From positions 98,756 through 162,755 of the forward strand of contig NZ_JAMLFX010000007.1 of assembly GCF_023634765.1 (NCBI RefSeq): DNA of 64,000 nt, read 5' to 3'. The notes under the pieces were generated by a model, which was not told the origin of the DNA, did no database searches, and worked only from the letters and a program-made list of their open reading frames with translations. The DNA is from Pseudomonas sp. AKS31. Its GTDB lineage: Bacteria; Pseudomonadota; Gammaproteobacteria; Pseudomonadales; Pseudomonadaceae. Shown piece by piece: positions 16,180-24,849 of this stretch; the stretch's first letter is position 1, and every line of letters begins with the position of its first letter. Position numbers and translations under genes: made by a program.

Positions 16180-17289
16180 TTAGATGTCGAGGACTTCCAT
16201 CTCGCGCAGCACTTCGCCGATCGCTGCAACGGCCTGGCGCATTTCGTCCGGGCTGACATGGCCAATGCAGCCGACACGGAAGGTCTCGACCTGAGTCAAT
16301 TTGCCGGGATAAAGGATGTAACCCTTGGCCTTCACGCGTTCATAGAAGTCCTTGAACTGATAACGCGGATCTTGCGGCGCATGGAACGTGGCAATGATCG
16401 GCGCCTGAATCGCCGCCGGCAGGAAGCTGCGCAAACCCAGTTTGCCCATCTCGTCCATCAGCGCCTGACAGTTGGCGGCGTAGCGCGCATGCCGCGCCGG
16501 CAGGCCACCTTCTTCGTTGTATTGCAGCAGCGCTTCGTGCAGCGCCGCGACCACGTGGGTCGGCGGGGTGAAGCGCCATTGCCCGGTCTTCTTCATGTAG
16601 GTGTGCTGGTCATACAGGTCCATTGCCAGCGAATGTGAATTACCGGCGGCAGCGGCCAGGGATTCTTTGCGAGCGAAGACAAACCCCATCCCCGGTACAC
16701 CTTCCAGGCATTTGCCGGACGCGGCGATCAGCGCGTCGAACGGCACTTGCTGCGCGTCCACCGGCAGTGCGCCGAAGGAACTCATGGCGTCGATGATCAA
16801 GCGTTTGCCGTGTTGCTGGACCACCTCGGCAATCTCCGGCAGCGGGTTGAGAATGCCGGTGCTGGTTTCGCAGTGGATCAGGGCGACGTGGGTGATGGTG
16901 CTGTCGGCGCGCAACAGACGGTCAACGTCGGCAGCGGTGGTCGGTTCATCTTCGGCGGTTTCGAAGGTGCTGAACGAACGCCCGAGCACTTCGCAGATCT
17001 TCGCCAGACGCTTGCCATAGGCGCCATTGATCAGCACCAGGACTTTGCCGTCACGCGGCACCAAAGTGCCGATGGCCGCTTCGACAGCGAACGTGCCGCT
17101 GCCCTGTAATGGCACGCAGTGGTGAGTCGCGGCGCCGTTGAGGATCGCCAGCAATTGTTCGCAAAGGCTGGCGGTCAGTTGATTGAAACGGTCATCCCAT
17201 GACCCCCAGTCGACCATCATCGCCTGGCGGGTGCGGGCCGAAGTGGTCAACGGGCCGGGAGTGAGCAGGATGGGTTCGGCGATACTCAT
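16180..17289 (-). CDS. phnW: 2-aminoethylphosphonate-pyruvate transaminase PhnW
   Basis: PLP aminotransferase (class V) that converts AEP and pyruvate to phosphonoacetaldehyde and alanine, feeding PhnX. It has Lys193 in SGKCLEG as the PLP lysine, Asp167 in IIDAMSS, and the N-terminal LLTPGPLTTS phosphonate/cofactor loop. At 369 residues it is full length. The ATG is preceded by GAGGAC. It is transcribed divergently from a LysR gene with a 112-bp gap that carries repeated TTGCA words (17337, 17350), the likely control region. Confidence 0.95.
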   Translation of the reverse strand: MSIAEPILLTPGPLTTSARTRQAMMVDWGSWDDRFNQLTASLCEQLLAILNGAATHHCVPLQGSGTFAVEAAIGTLVPRDGKVLVLINGAYGKRLAKICEVLGRSFSTFETAEDEPTTAADVDRLLRADSTITHVALIHCETSTGILNPLPEIAEVVQQHGKRLIIDAMSSFGALPVDAQQVPFDALIAASGKCLEGVPGMGFVFARKESLAAAAGNSHSLAMDLYDQHTYMKKTGQWRFTPPTHVVAALHEALLQYNEEGGLPARHARYAANCQALMDEMGKLGLRSFLPAAIQAPIIATFHAPQDPRYQFKDFYERVKAKGYILYPGKLTQVETFRVGCIGHVSPDEMRQAVAAIGEVLREMEVLDI

Positions 17290-17401
17290 TCGTGTGTCCT
17301 CGGATAGCGCTGTGGGATGAAGCTACGGGGCATACGTTGCAATTCGCCGTTGCATCAATCAAATTGTTTGTTGTTATGCCAGCCATCAGCGAGAGTTATT
17401 C

Positions 17402-18262
17402 ATGAACCTGTTCCAGCTCCGCGCCTTCGACGCCGTGGCCCGTGAAGGCAGCTTCACCCGCGCCGCCGCGCGTTTGTTCATCAGTCAGCCGGCGGTCACC
17501 GGGCACATCAAGGCGCTGGAGGAGCACTACCAGATCACCCTGTTGCGGCGCACCGCGCGACGGGTGGAACTGACCGAGGAGGGCACCAAACTCGCGGCGA
17601 TTACCCGAGCGATGTTTGGCCTCGCAGAAGAGGCGCAGACAATGCTCGAGGCCAACCGGCAATTGCTCACCGGGCGGTTGGAGGTGGCGGCGGACGGGCC
17701 GCACATGGTCATGCCGATGCTCGCCAGCCTGCGCACGCGGTATCCGGGAATCACGGTGAATCTGCGTTTGGGCAATGCCCAGGAAACCCTGGCGGCGTTG
17801 TTGTCGGAACACGCGGACGTGGCGGTGTTGACCGAGGTCGAACCGCGCAAAGGCCTGCATCTGCAAGCACTGAGCGAGTCGCGGATTTGCGCGTTGGTGC
17901 CGGCAGGGCACCCGTGGGCGATGCGCGCCGGGGAAGTGAAACTCAAGGAACTGGATCAGGTGATCATGGTGCTCCGTGAGCCGAGTTCGATCACCCGGCG
18001 CACGTTTGATCAGGCCTGTGCGCAGGCGTCGATCCAACCGCGGGTGTTGCTGGAACTGGACAGCCGTGAGGCGGTGACCGAAGCGGTGGCGGCCGAGCTG
18101 GGCGTTGGCGTGGTTTCATCGGTTGAGGTCAGCCATGACCCGCGCGTGGTGGCGATTCCGATTGCCGGCGAAGGGCTGGTCAATCGGCACATGATCGGCT
18201 GCATGGAGCGGCGGCGGGAGTTGCGTTTGATTCAGGCGTTCTTTGGTCTTGCGCCAGTCTGA
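17402..18262 (+). CDS. LysR-family regulator, probable activator of phnWX
   Basis: A 286-residue LysR-type regulator: N-terminal winged helix-turn-helix (1-60, SFTRAAARLFISQPAVTGHIKALE) and a periplasmic-binding-like effector domain. Its divergence from phnW makes it the probable AEP-responsive regulator of phnWX. It is clearly paralogous to the LysR encoded convergently at 18385-19257: both share the RLF-(I/L)-(S/T)-QPA segment, the TGxLxxAxD(G/A)P region and the V-L-R-E effector motif. Direct binding targets are inferred from gene order only. Confidence 0.9.
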   Translation: MNLFQLRAFDAVAREGSFTRAAARLFISQPAVTGHIKALEEHYQITLLRRTARRVELTEEGTKLAAITRAMFGLAEEAQTMLEANRQLLTGRLEVAADGPHMVMPMLASLRTRYPGITVNLRLGNAQETLAALLSEHADVAVLTEVEPRKGLHLQALSESRICALVPAGHPWAMRAGEVKLKELDQVIMVLREPSSITRRTFDQACAQASIQPRVLLELDSREAVTEAVAAELGVGVVSSVEVSHDPRVVAIPIAGEGLVNRHMIGCMERRRELRLIQAFFGLAPV

Positions 18263-18280
18263 TACACCGAGTCGCCCCAA

Positions 18281-18370
18281 TCGCTGGCAAGCCAGCTCCC
18301 ACAGTGTTCTCGGTCGTTCAAAGGTGCTGTGTACAGCCAGGAAACCTGTGGGAGCTGGCTTGCCAGCGAT
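18281..18370. repeat. Paired REP element, family B
   Basis: Arms TCGCTGGCAAGCCAGCTCCC... (18281-18304) and the inverse (18346-18370) lie between two converging LysR genes. Confidence 0.95.
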
Positions 18371-18384
18371 GGGGCCGATATTAC

Positions 18385-19257
18385 TTACACAAGGCTGTCG
18401 CGAACCATTTCGAGGAAGGTCGCCACTACCCGTCGATTGCTTTGCTCGCGCAAACACACCAGTGTCTCCGTCAATCGACGGGTGCAGTCGACGATCGGTA
18501 ACGCACACACCCGCGAATCTGCGCCAAATTCCGCCGCCGACACCACGCCAACGCCAATCCCGACCACCACCGCCTCACGCGCCGCTTCCCGGCCTTCCAC
18601 CTGAATCGCCGGGCGAATGCGAAACCCCGCCCTGGCCATTTCCTCTTCCAGCGTCTGCCGGGTTACCGAACCGTGTTCACGCAACACCAGCGGCGTGTCA
18701 TCCAGGTCTGCCAGGCAGATCGATTCACGCGTGGCCCACGGATGATTGCGCGAAACAAATGCCACCATTGGATCATTGCGCAGCGGCACACACAGCAAGC
18801 GCTCATCGCTGACATCACGCCCGAGCAACGCCAGATCGGCCTGATAGTTGAACAGGCGAAACAACGATTCATCGGTGTTGCCGGTCTCGATCTTCACGCT
18901 GATCCCCGGATAGCGCTCGCAGAACCGCGCGATCTGCGGCAGCACGTGCACCGGCGCATCCACTGCGAGAATCAGGCTGCCGGTCTGCAGGGCCTGGGAC
19001 TCCTGCAGCAATTCCTGGGCTTCGGCATCAATCACGAACAGCCGTTGCGTGATCGCCAGCAAGCGTTCGCCCAAGTCAGTCAGGCGTACGGAACGTTTAT
19101 TGCGATGAAACAGCAAAACGCCAAAACGCTCTTCGAGCTTGCGCACTTGGTCGGATATCGCCGGTTGCGTGAGAAAAAGACGCTCGGCGGCTTTGGTGAA
19201 GCTTCCATGCACGGCCACGGCGTGGAAGGCTTTGAGTTGGGCGTGGGACACCGACAT
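18385..19257 (-). CDS. LysR-family regulator paired with transporter and FAD oxidase
   Basis: A 290-residue LysR regulator with an N-terminal helix-turn-helix (GSFTKAAERLFLTQPAISDQ) and an effector-binding domain. ATG at 19257 is chosen because AGGTGAC precedes it and the LysR fold starts at once; the longer frame adds ten unsupported residues. It is divergent from the OPA transporter/FAD oxidoreductase pair and is likely their regulator. It is a paralogue of the phnW-linked LysR, so it probably senses a related aminophosphonate. The 281-bp divergent region with AT-rich patches (19300-19340) is the expected control region. Confidence 0.9.
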   Translation of the reverse strand: MSVSHAQLKAFHAVAVHGSFTKAAERLFLTQPAISDQVRKLEERFGVLLFHRNKRSVRLTDLGERLLAITQRLFVIDAEAQELLQESQALQTGSLILAVDAPVHVLPQIARFCERYPGISVKIETGNTDESLFRLFNYQADLALLGRDVSDERLLCVPLRNDPMVAFVSRNHPWATRESICLADLDDTPLVLREHGSVTRQTLEEEMARAGFRIRPAIQVEGREAAREAVVVGIGVGVVSAAEFGADSRVCALPIVDCTRRLTETLVCLREQSNRRVVATFLEMVRDSLV

Positions 19258-19538
19258 GAAGTCACCTGATCGCTCAGTCAGTAACAAGCTGAGCTTATGT
19301 GTGAAATACGATAAATCGATTTTATTTATTAAACAGTAATTGCTTTGATCGGCTCACGCCATCGCTGACTGCCTTCTCGGGCCGCACGGTGGCCATGAGC
19401 CTGTGCGTGCAACCGCAGGACTCATCTGACCGATATCGCCGTAGGGACGGGGTGATATCGCAGTGCTCAACAATAAAAACACAGGCGTTTTTCTTAACGA
19501 TTCTGCCGGCACACTCACACCCTGAGGTCAGAACCACC

Positions 19539-20864
19539 ATGAACAAGCACATCGGCACCATTGCGCGTTGGCGCGTGCAGATTTTCGCGATTACCTGGCT
19601 GGCGTACGCGGCTTTCTACTTCACCCGCAAAGCGTTTTCGGTGGCCAAACTCGGTATCGCCGAAGACCCCACCTTCATGCTCGACAAGATGGCCATGGCC
19701 AACCTCGATGCGATCTATCTGGCGGCTTACGCCATCGGCCAATTCACCTGGGGCATGCTCGCCGACCGCTTTGGTCCGAGGGTCGTGGTACTCGGCGGGT
19801 TGTTGATTTCCGCCGCCGCAGCGCTGGTGATGGGCAGTTACGCCACGCTACCGATCTTCGCCACTTGTATGTTGATTCAGGGGTTGGCGCAGTCCACCGG
19901 TTGGTCGGGATTGTGCAAAAACCTCGGCAGTTTTTTCCCCTCCCAGCAGCGCGGACGGGTGCTCGGCCTATGGAGTTCCTGCTACGCGTTCGGTGGTCTG
20001 GTGGCGTCGCCGTTCGCCGGTTGGTGGGCGTACACGCTGGTCGGCAGTTGGCACGCGGCGTTCATTTCCAGCGCGGTGGTGGTTGCCGTGGTGGCGGTGT
20101 TGTTCTTTGTCTTCCAGCGCAACAAACCGGAAGACGTCGGCTTGCCGGCGGTCGAGCCAGAACCTGAGCTGACCGCAGAAGAAACCGAAGCCAACAGCAA
20201 GCTCAGCGTCTGGGAGCCGTTGAAGGAAATCCTGCGTAACCGCACGGTGCTGGTACTGGGCCTGGCGTATTTCATGTTGAAACCGGCGCGTTACGCGATT
20301 CTGTTGTGGGGGCCGGTGATTGTCTTTGAACAGATGCCCAGTGTCGGCAAGGTCGGCGCGGCGATCATTCCCACTTCGTTTGAACTGGCCGGGTTGCTCG
20401 GGCCGATCCTGATCGGCCTGGCCTCGGACAAACTGTTCGGTGCCCGGCGCATGCCGGCCTGCGTGTTGAGCCTGCTGGCGCTGACCGTGACGCTGGCGCT
20501 GTTCATGGCCGCGCTGCACACCGGCAGTGTCTTGCTGGTGGTCGCATTGTTGTTTGTCATGGGCCTGACCCTGTACGGCCCGGATTCGATGATCAGCGGT
20601 GCCGCCGCGATCGATTTCGGCAAAGCCAAGGCCGGCGCCACGGCGGCCGGTTTCGTCAACGGCTGCGGCTCGGTTGGCGCGGTGCTTGGCGGTTTGTTGC
20701 CGGGCTACTTCGATTCGGTGACGGTGTTCATTGTTTTCGCCGGTTGTGCGCTGTTCTCGGCGCTGGTGCTGATTCCGCACTGGAACAGCCGTCCGGTTGG
20801 CGTGATGGAACCGCGCGCCTCAATCCCCAATTGCCCGCTGACGATCAAACCCCTGCGTTCCTGA
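19539..20864 (+). CDS. MFS transporter, organophosphate:phosphate antiporter (GlpT/UhpC-like) type
   Basis: A 441-residue major facilitator protein with about 12 hydrophobic segments. AFYFTRKAFSVAK near the N-terminus and GWSGLCKNLGSFF are typical of the OPA family (GlpT, UhpT, PgtP), which exchange organophosphates for phosphate. ATG at 19539 has GAGGTC upstream; the longer frame adds 50 residues of non-membrane sequence. Next to AEP genes, the cargo is inferred to be an aminophosphonate. The last 20 residues after the final helix are variable. Confidence 0.85.
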   Translation: MNKHIGTIARWRVQIFAITWLAYAAFYFTRKAFSVAKLGIAEDPTFMLDKMAMANLDAIYLAAYAIGQFTWGMLADRFGPRVVVLGGLLISAAAALVMGSYATLPIFATCMLIQGLAQSTGWSGLCKNLGSFFPSQQRGRVLGLWSSCYAFGGLVASPFAGWWAYTLVGSWHAAFISSAVVVAVVAVLFFVFQRNKPEDVGLPAVEPEPELTAEETEANSKLSVWEPLKEILRNRTVLVLGLAYFMLKPARYAILLWGPVIVFEQMPSVGKVGAAIIPTSFELAGLLGPILIGLASDKLFGARRMPACVLSLLALTVTLALFMAALHTGSVLLVVALLFVMGLTLYGPDSMISGAAAIDFGKAKAGATAAGFVNGCGSVGAVLGGLLPGYFDSVTVFIVFAGCALFSALVLIPHWNSRPVGVMEPRASIPNCPLTIKPLRS

Positions 20865-20936
20865 ACCCTCTTGCCTCGCGGCCTGCTGCGGCGCTTGCGG
20901 CAGGCTGTGTTGTGGCCTACTGACTGGAGAAACCCC

Positions 20937-22328
20937 ATGAGACCGTTTTGGCTGGAGCAGGCCTTGCTGGCCGACACCGCGCAAACTTGCCCGCCGTTGC
21001 AGGGCGAAGTCCGCGCCGATGTGTGCATCGTCGGTGGCGGCTACACCGGGTTGTGGACGGCGATCATGCTCAAGCAACAGAACCCCGAACTCGATGTCTT
21101 GCTGATCGAAGCGGACATCTGCGGCGCCGGCGCCAGTGGCCGCAATGGCGGATGCGCGCTGTCATGGTCGGCGAAGTATTTCACCCTTGAGCGCCTGTTT
21201 GGCGTCGAGGAAGCGGTGCGCCTGGTCAAGGAGTCGGAGCGCAGCATCCATGCGATCGGCGAGTTCTGTGAACAGTACGGCGTCGATGCCGATTACCGCC
21301 TCGATGGCACGCTGTACACCGCGACCAACCGCGCGCAAGTCGGTTCGACCGACGCGGTGATCGCCGCACTGGAGCGCAACGGCATCAACTCGTTCACCCA
21401 GCGTCCGGTCGCCGACGTGCAGCGTATGGCCGGTTCGAGCAAGCATCTGGAAGGCTGGTTTTCGCCGGCGGCGGCCAGCGTGCAACCGGGCAAACTGGTG
21501 CGAGGCTTGCGTCGGGTGGCGTTGCAACTGGGCGTGAAGATTTACGAAGGCACGGCGATGACCGGGCTGGAAGAAGGGCGCCCGGCACGCCTGCAAACAC
21601 CGAATGGCAGCGTCGTGGCCGATCGCGTGGTGCTGGCGATGAATGCGTGGATGGCCCGTGCTTTTCCGCAATTCGAGCGCAGCGTGGCGATTGTTTCCAG
21701 CGACATGCTGATCACCGAACCGCGCCCGGATCTGTTGCAGCAGATCGGCCTGACCAGCGGCATCAGCGTGCTTGATTCGCGGATTTTCGTGCACTACTAC
21801 CACAACACCCCGGACGGCCGCATCATGCTCGGCAAGGGCGGCAACACCTTCGCCTTTGGCGGGCGAATGCTGCCGGTGTTCGATCAGCCATCGCCTTATG
21901 CGGGCCTGCTGAAAAACAGCCTCGCGGACTTTTTCCCGGCATTTGCCGATGTCAAAGTCGATGCCACCTGGAACGGCCCGTCGGATCGCTCGGTCACCGG
22001 TTTGCCGTTCTTCGGCCAGATGAGCGGCGCCGGCAATGTGTTTTACGGTTTCGGCTATTCGGGCAGCGGCGTCGGCCCGTGTCATATGGGCGGGCAGATT
22101 CTCGCTTCGCTGGTGCAAGGACTGGACAACCCGTGGACGCGCTCGCCGCTGGTCAACGGGCCGCTGGGTTATTTTCCGCCGGAACCGATTCGCTATCTCG
22201 GTTCTTTAATGGTGCGCAACGCCATTCGCCGCAAGGAACGCGCCGAGGACCATGGGCGGCGGCCCCGGCATCTGGATGTGCGTCTGGCGAAATTCGCCGC
22301 AGCGGCGGGTAAGGCTGACAAAGCCTGA
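20937..22328 (+). CDS. FAD-dependent oxidoreductase (DAO family), probable aminophosphonate oxidase
   Basis: A 463-residue flavoprotein of the DAO/glycine-oxidase superfamily. It has the Rossmann FAD motif VGGGYTGLWTA (about residue 30), a following acidic residue binding ribose (LIEADICGAGASGRNGG) and C-terminal FGYSGSGVGPCHMGG closing on FAD. Such oxidases recur in bacterial AEP clusters (Pbf-type enzymes) and release phosphonoacetaldehyde or AEP from AEP or N-methyl-AEP; the link here is inferred from gene order. ATG at 20937 has CTGGAGA upstream. It lies 72 bp after the transporter, likely in the same operon. Confidence 0.85.
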   Translation: MRPFWLEQALLADTAQTCPPLQGEVRADVCIVGGGYTGLWTAIMLKQQNPELDVLLIEADICGAGASGRNGGCALSWSAKYFTLERLFGVEEAVRLVKESERSIHAIGEFCEQYGVDADYRLDGTLYTATNRAQVGSTDAVIAALERNGINSFTQRPVADVQRMAGSSKHLEGWFSPAAASVQPGKLVRGLRRVALQLGVKIYEGTAMTGLEEGRPARLQTPNGSVVADRVVLAMNAWMARAFPQFERSVAIVSSDMLITEPRPDLLQQIGLTSGISVLDSRIFVHYYHNTPDGRIMLGKGGNTFAFGGRMLPVFDQPSPYAGLLKNSLADFFPAFADVKVDATWNGPSDRSVTGLPFFGQMSGAGNVFYGFGYSGSGVGPCHMGGQILASLVQGLDNPWTRSPLVNGPLGYFPPEPIRYLGSLMVRNAIRRKERAEDHGRRPRHLDVRLAKFAAAAGKADKA

Positions 22329-22344
22329 AGCACGGCGTGTTGAT

Positions 22345-22412
22345 GTAGGAGCTGCCGCAGACTGCGATCTTAAGATCAAAATCAAAAGATCGCAGCCTGC
22401 GGCAGCTCCTGC
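22345..22412. repeat. Paired REP element, family C
   Basis: Arms GTAGGAGCTGCCGCAGACTG... (to about 22370) and the inverse (22389-22412) with a short AT-rich centre lie between converging oxidoreductase and vgrG genes. Such a hairpin could also act as a terminator. Confidence 0.9.
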
Positions 22413-22419
22413 AACGGGA

Positions 22420-23811
22420 TCAGCGTGCGCCGCTGTCGAGTAGCCAGTCGAGCAATAGGTTGTCACGTGCGGGCGCTTCGCGAGGTGTGGGCTTGCGTGA
22501 GTTGCCCAGACACAGAATCGGCCGGTCGGGGTCGCTGTCAAGGAAACTCACCCACACTTCACTGCCGGCGCAGGGCAGTTCATCGCAGGCGATGCGACCA
22601 TTGGCCCGGGTCATGGCGATGGGCAGCCAGACCGCGTCGTCATCAGGCGATTGCAGAGGTTCCGAGGGCCACAGCCGGACGGCAACTCGACCCTGTTCAT
22701 CGAGCTGCGCCGGTTGTCCGGCAGGTCCGAGTACCTGCGCCAGGTGATACCCGGCAATACTTGGGCGAGCCTGTTTGAGCGCCGGACGAAAATCGCTGGA
22801 CCACGGCTGGGCGGTAAAATCGTTGTGATAGCGGTGCAGGGGCGGGGTCGGGTCGAGAATCGACGGATGTTGCCCGTGATGACTTGTCGCGGTGAGCCGC
22901 CATTGTTCGTTGAAGTGACTGATCGGATGTTCCGACACTTGCAGCAAGTGCCCACTGAGCAGACCAACCCGGTCGCTGCGGCCGTTGATCGTTCGATGCT
23001 GACAGCGTTGCCGTTCCAGATGTCGACGGCAGCGTTGTTCGTGGTGTCGTTGTTCGAGGGAAGATGCCTGCGGCAGGGGACTGGCCGTGATGTGGTTGGC
23101 GGCCTCGTCGCTGATCGCCCGCTGCCCTCGGTTACGCACGGCATGCAGCGTGGCGATGGGGGCGGCGTGATGATGCTGGTACAGCGAGCTGATGCAGGGT
23201 GAAGGCGTTTGCTCGCAGGCCTTGAACGCAACCAGTACTGGCGTTTGCGGCAGACTGAGGCTGTCATCGGCAAACACGACAACGTGCTCGTCCACCCGGT
23301 GTTCAAAGTGATAGTGAATACCTTCCTCTTCGCAAAGCCTGTGCAGCAGCGCCAGATCGCTTTCTTCGTACTGGATGCAAAAAGGCCGGATCGGGTATTG
23401 GCCGACGGTCATTTCGATCCGGTAGCTGTCAACGGGCAGGGCATTTTCCGTGAGCAACTGCTGGAGAATCTGCGGCACACTCCGATGCACAAACACTCGC
23501 CGTTTGCTCGGCTCGGCAAGGCTTTGCAAGCGCGGCACAACAGTCAGTCGATAGCCGATCCGGTGCGTACCGCGATGTTCGCAACTGGCACTGTCGATCA
23601 CGCCGTGGATTCCATGATGGTCGTCCAGACGCAGAAAGGCCCGTTGGTGCAGGAATGTACCCGGCGCCACGGCGGGGGCCAAACCGATCAGTTCGATGTC
23701 GAAACGGTAGGGCTGGTTGAGTGCTTCCTCGCCGTGAAAGCGCACCACCGGCAGGCACAGACCGCTGTCGGTCAGGGTCAGGGTAAAAGGACTTTCCTTG
23801 TCATTGAGCAT
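22420..23811 (-). CDS. Orphan VgrG-type type VI secretion spike protein, short form
   Basis: A 463-residue VgrG/phage gp27-gp5-like spike. The N-terminus (FTLTLTDSGLCLPVVRFHGEEALNQPYRF) and YEESDLALLHRLCEEEGIHYHFEH are VgrG signatures, and the gp5 OB-fold segment is present (about 375-450: LDEQGRVAVRLWPSEP...DDDAVWLPIAM). The protein stops shortly after the OB fold (SRKPTPREAP...LLLDWLLDSGAR), without the long beta-helix or an effector domain of full VgrGs. No other T6SS gene is in the window. It may carry a separate effector or be a relic, though the frame is intact. The ribosome-binding site is weak. Confidence 0.8.
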   Translation of the reverse strand: MLNDKESPFTLTLTDSGLCLPVVRFHGEEALNQPYRFDIELIGLAPAVAPGTFLHQRAFLRLDDHHGIHGVIDSASCEHRGTHRIGYRLTVVPRLQSLAEPSKRRVFVHRSVPQILQQLLTENALPVDSYRIEMTVGQYPIRPFCIQYEESDLALLHRLCEEEGIHYHFEHRVDEHVVVFADDSLSLPQTPVLVAFKACEQTPSPCISSLYQHHHAAPIATLHAVRNRGQRAISDEAANHITASPLPQASSLEQRHHEQRCRRHLERQRCQHRTINGRSDRVGLLSGHLLQVSEHPISHFNEQWRLTATSHHGQHPSILDPTPPLHRYHNDFTAQPWSSDFRPALKQARPSIAGYHLAQVLGPAGQPAQLDEQGRVAVRLWPSEPLQSPDDDAVWLPIAMTRANGRIACDELPCAGSEVWVSFLDSDPDRPILCLGNSRKPTPREAPARDNLLLDWLLDSGAR

Positions 23812-24032
23812 TCGGACAGGCTCTGTCAGGCAATACGGGCCTGAGAGGGTACGAAACCGCAGCGCTGAATGGTCATGTCAAAGCCGTTTTTCAGAATCGC
23901 CCTACAACCCCTGGTGAAGATGTCGATTCTGCATTGTGTTTTTTTGGTCGATTGCCGACTTTAGGCCGTATAAACTTGGCGCCACGCGTCGGCCAATAGA
24001 TGTCTCGGCGCCACAGATCAAGAGAGTGAGTA

Positions 24033-24737
24033 ATGGGCGCACAGTGGAAGGTTAAACACAAAGAAGCGGCAGCCAACGCCAAGGGCAAGATCTTCGGCAA
24101 ACTGGTGAAGGAAATCACCATCGCTGCCCGCAACGGTGCCGATACCGCCACCAACGCACACCTGCGTCTGGTGGTCGAACAGGCCAAGAAAGCCTCGATG
24201 CCAAAGGAAACCCTGGACCGCGCGATCAAGAAAGGTGCAGGTCTGCTGGGTGAAACCGTGCAATACCATCGCGTGACCTACGAAGGGTTCGCCCCGCACC
24301 AGGTGCCGCTGATCGTTGAGTGCGTGACCGACAACATCAACCGTACCGTCGCGGAAATCCGTGTCGCGTTCCGTAAAGGCCAACTGGGGGCTTCCGGCTC
24401 CGTGGCGTGGGACTTCAACCACGTCGGCATGATCGAGGCTTCGCCGGATACCCCGGACGCCGATCCGGAAATGGCCGCGATCGAAGCCGGTGCGCAGGAT
24501 TTCGAAGCCGGTGAAGACGGCGCGACGCTGTTCCTGACCGACCCGACTGACCTCGATTCGGTGCAGAAAGCACTGCCAGAGCAGGGTTTTACCGTGCTGT
24601 CGGCCAAGCTCGGCTACCAGCCGAAAAACCCGGTCAGCGGTTTGAGCGACGAGCAGATGGCTGAAGTTGAAGCGTTCCTCGAAGGCCTCGACAACCATGA
24701 TGACGTGCAGGACATGTTTGTTGGTCTGGCGGGCTGA
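24033..24737 (+). CDS. YebC/PmpR-family protein
   Basis: A 234-residue YebC-family protein, known as DNA-binding regulators and, from recent work on the family, factors that help ribosomes through proline stretches. The family signature is HLRLVVEQAKKASMPKETLDRAIKKGAG (residues about 49-76), and three domains are expected. The N-terminus (MGAQWKVKHKEAAANAKGK) is of the YeeN-like subgroup rather than the ruvC-linked YebC, so it is a likely paralogue. It is monocistronic, with a degenerate family B REP pair downstream. Confidence 0.88.
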   Translation: MGAQWKVKHKEAAANAKGKIFGKLVKEITIAARNGADTATNAHLRLVVEQAKKASMPKETLDRAIKKGAGLLGETVQYHRVTYEGFAPHQVPLIVECVTDNINRTVAEIRVAFRKGQLGASGSVAWDFNHVGMIEASPDTPDADPEMAAIEAGAQDFEAGEDGATLFLTDPTDLDSVQKALPEQGFTVLSAKLGYQPKNPVSGLSDEQMAEVEAFLEGLDNHDDVQDMFVGLAG

Positions 24738-24760
24738 TCGACTGCGTCAGTGATAGCCTC

Positions 24761-24835
24761 ATCGCTGGCAGGCTAGCTCCCACACCGGATCTGTGGCGTT
24801 CACAAATCCCCTGTAGGCGCTAGCCTGCCAGCAAT
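24761..24835. repeat. Paired REP element, divergent family B
   Basis: Arms ATCGCTGGCAGGCTAGCTCC... (24761-24784) and TGTAGGCGCTAGCCTGCCAG... (24812-24835) share matching variant bases (GGCTAGC for AAGCCAG), so the two arms have changed together. It lies between two converging genes. Confidence 0.85.
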
Positions 24836-24849
24836 TGACCGCGCTGCGG

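Noticed and set aside
20871..20936. Earlier start for the FAD oxidoreductase
   Set aside because: The added residues are Arg-rich and derive from a small intergenic hairpin; ATG 20937 has a ribosome-binding site and begins the fold.
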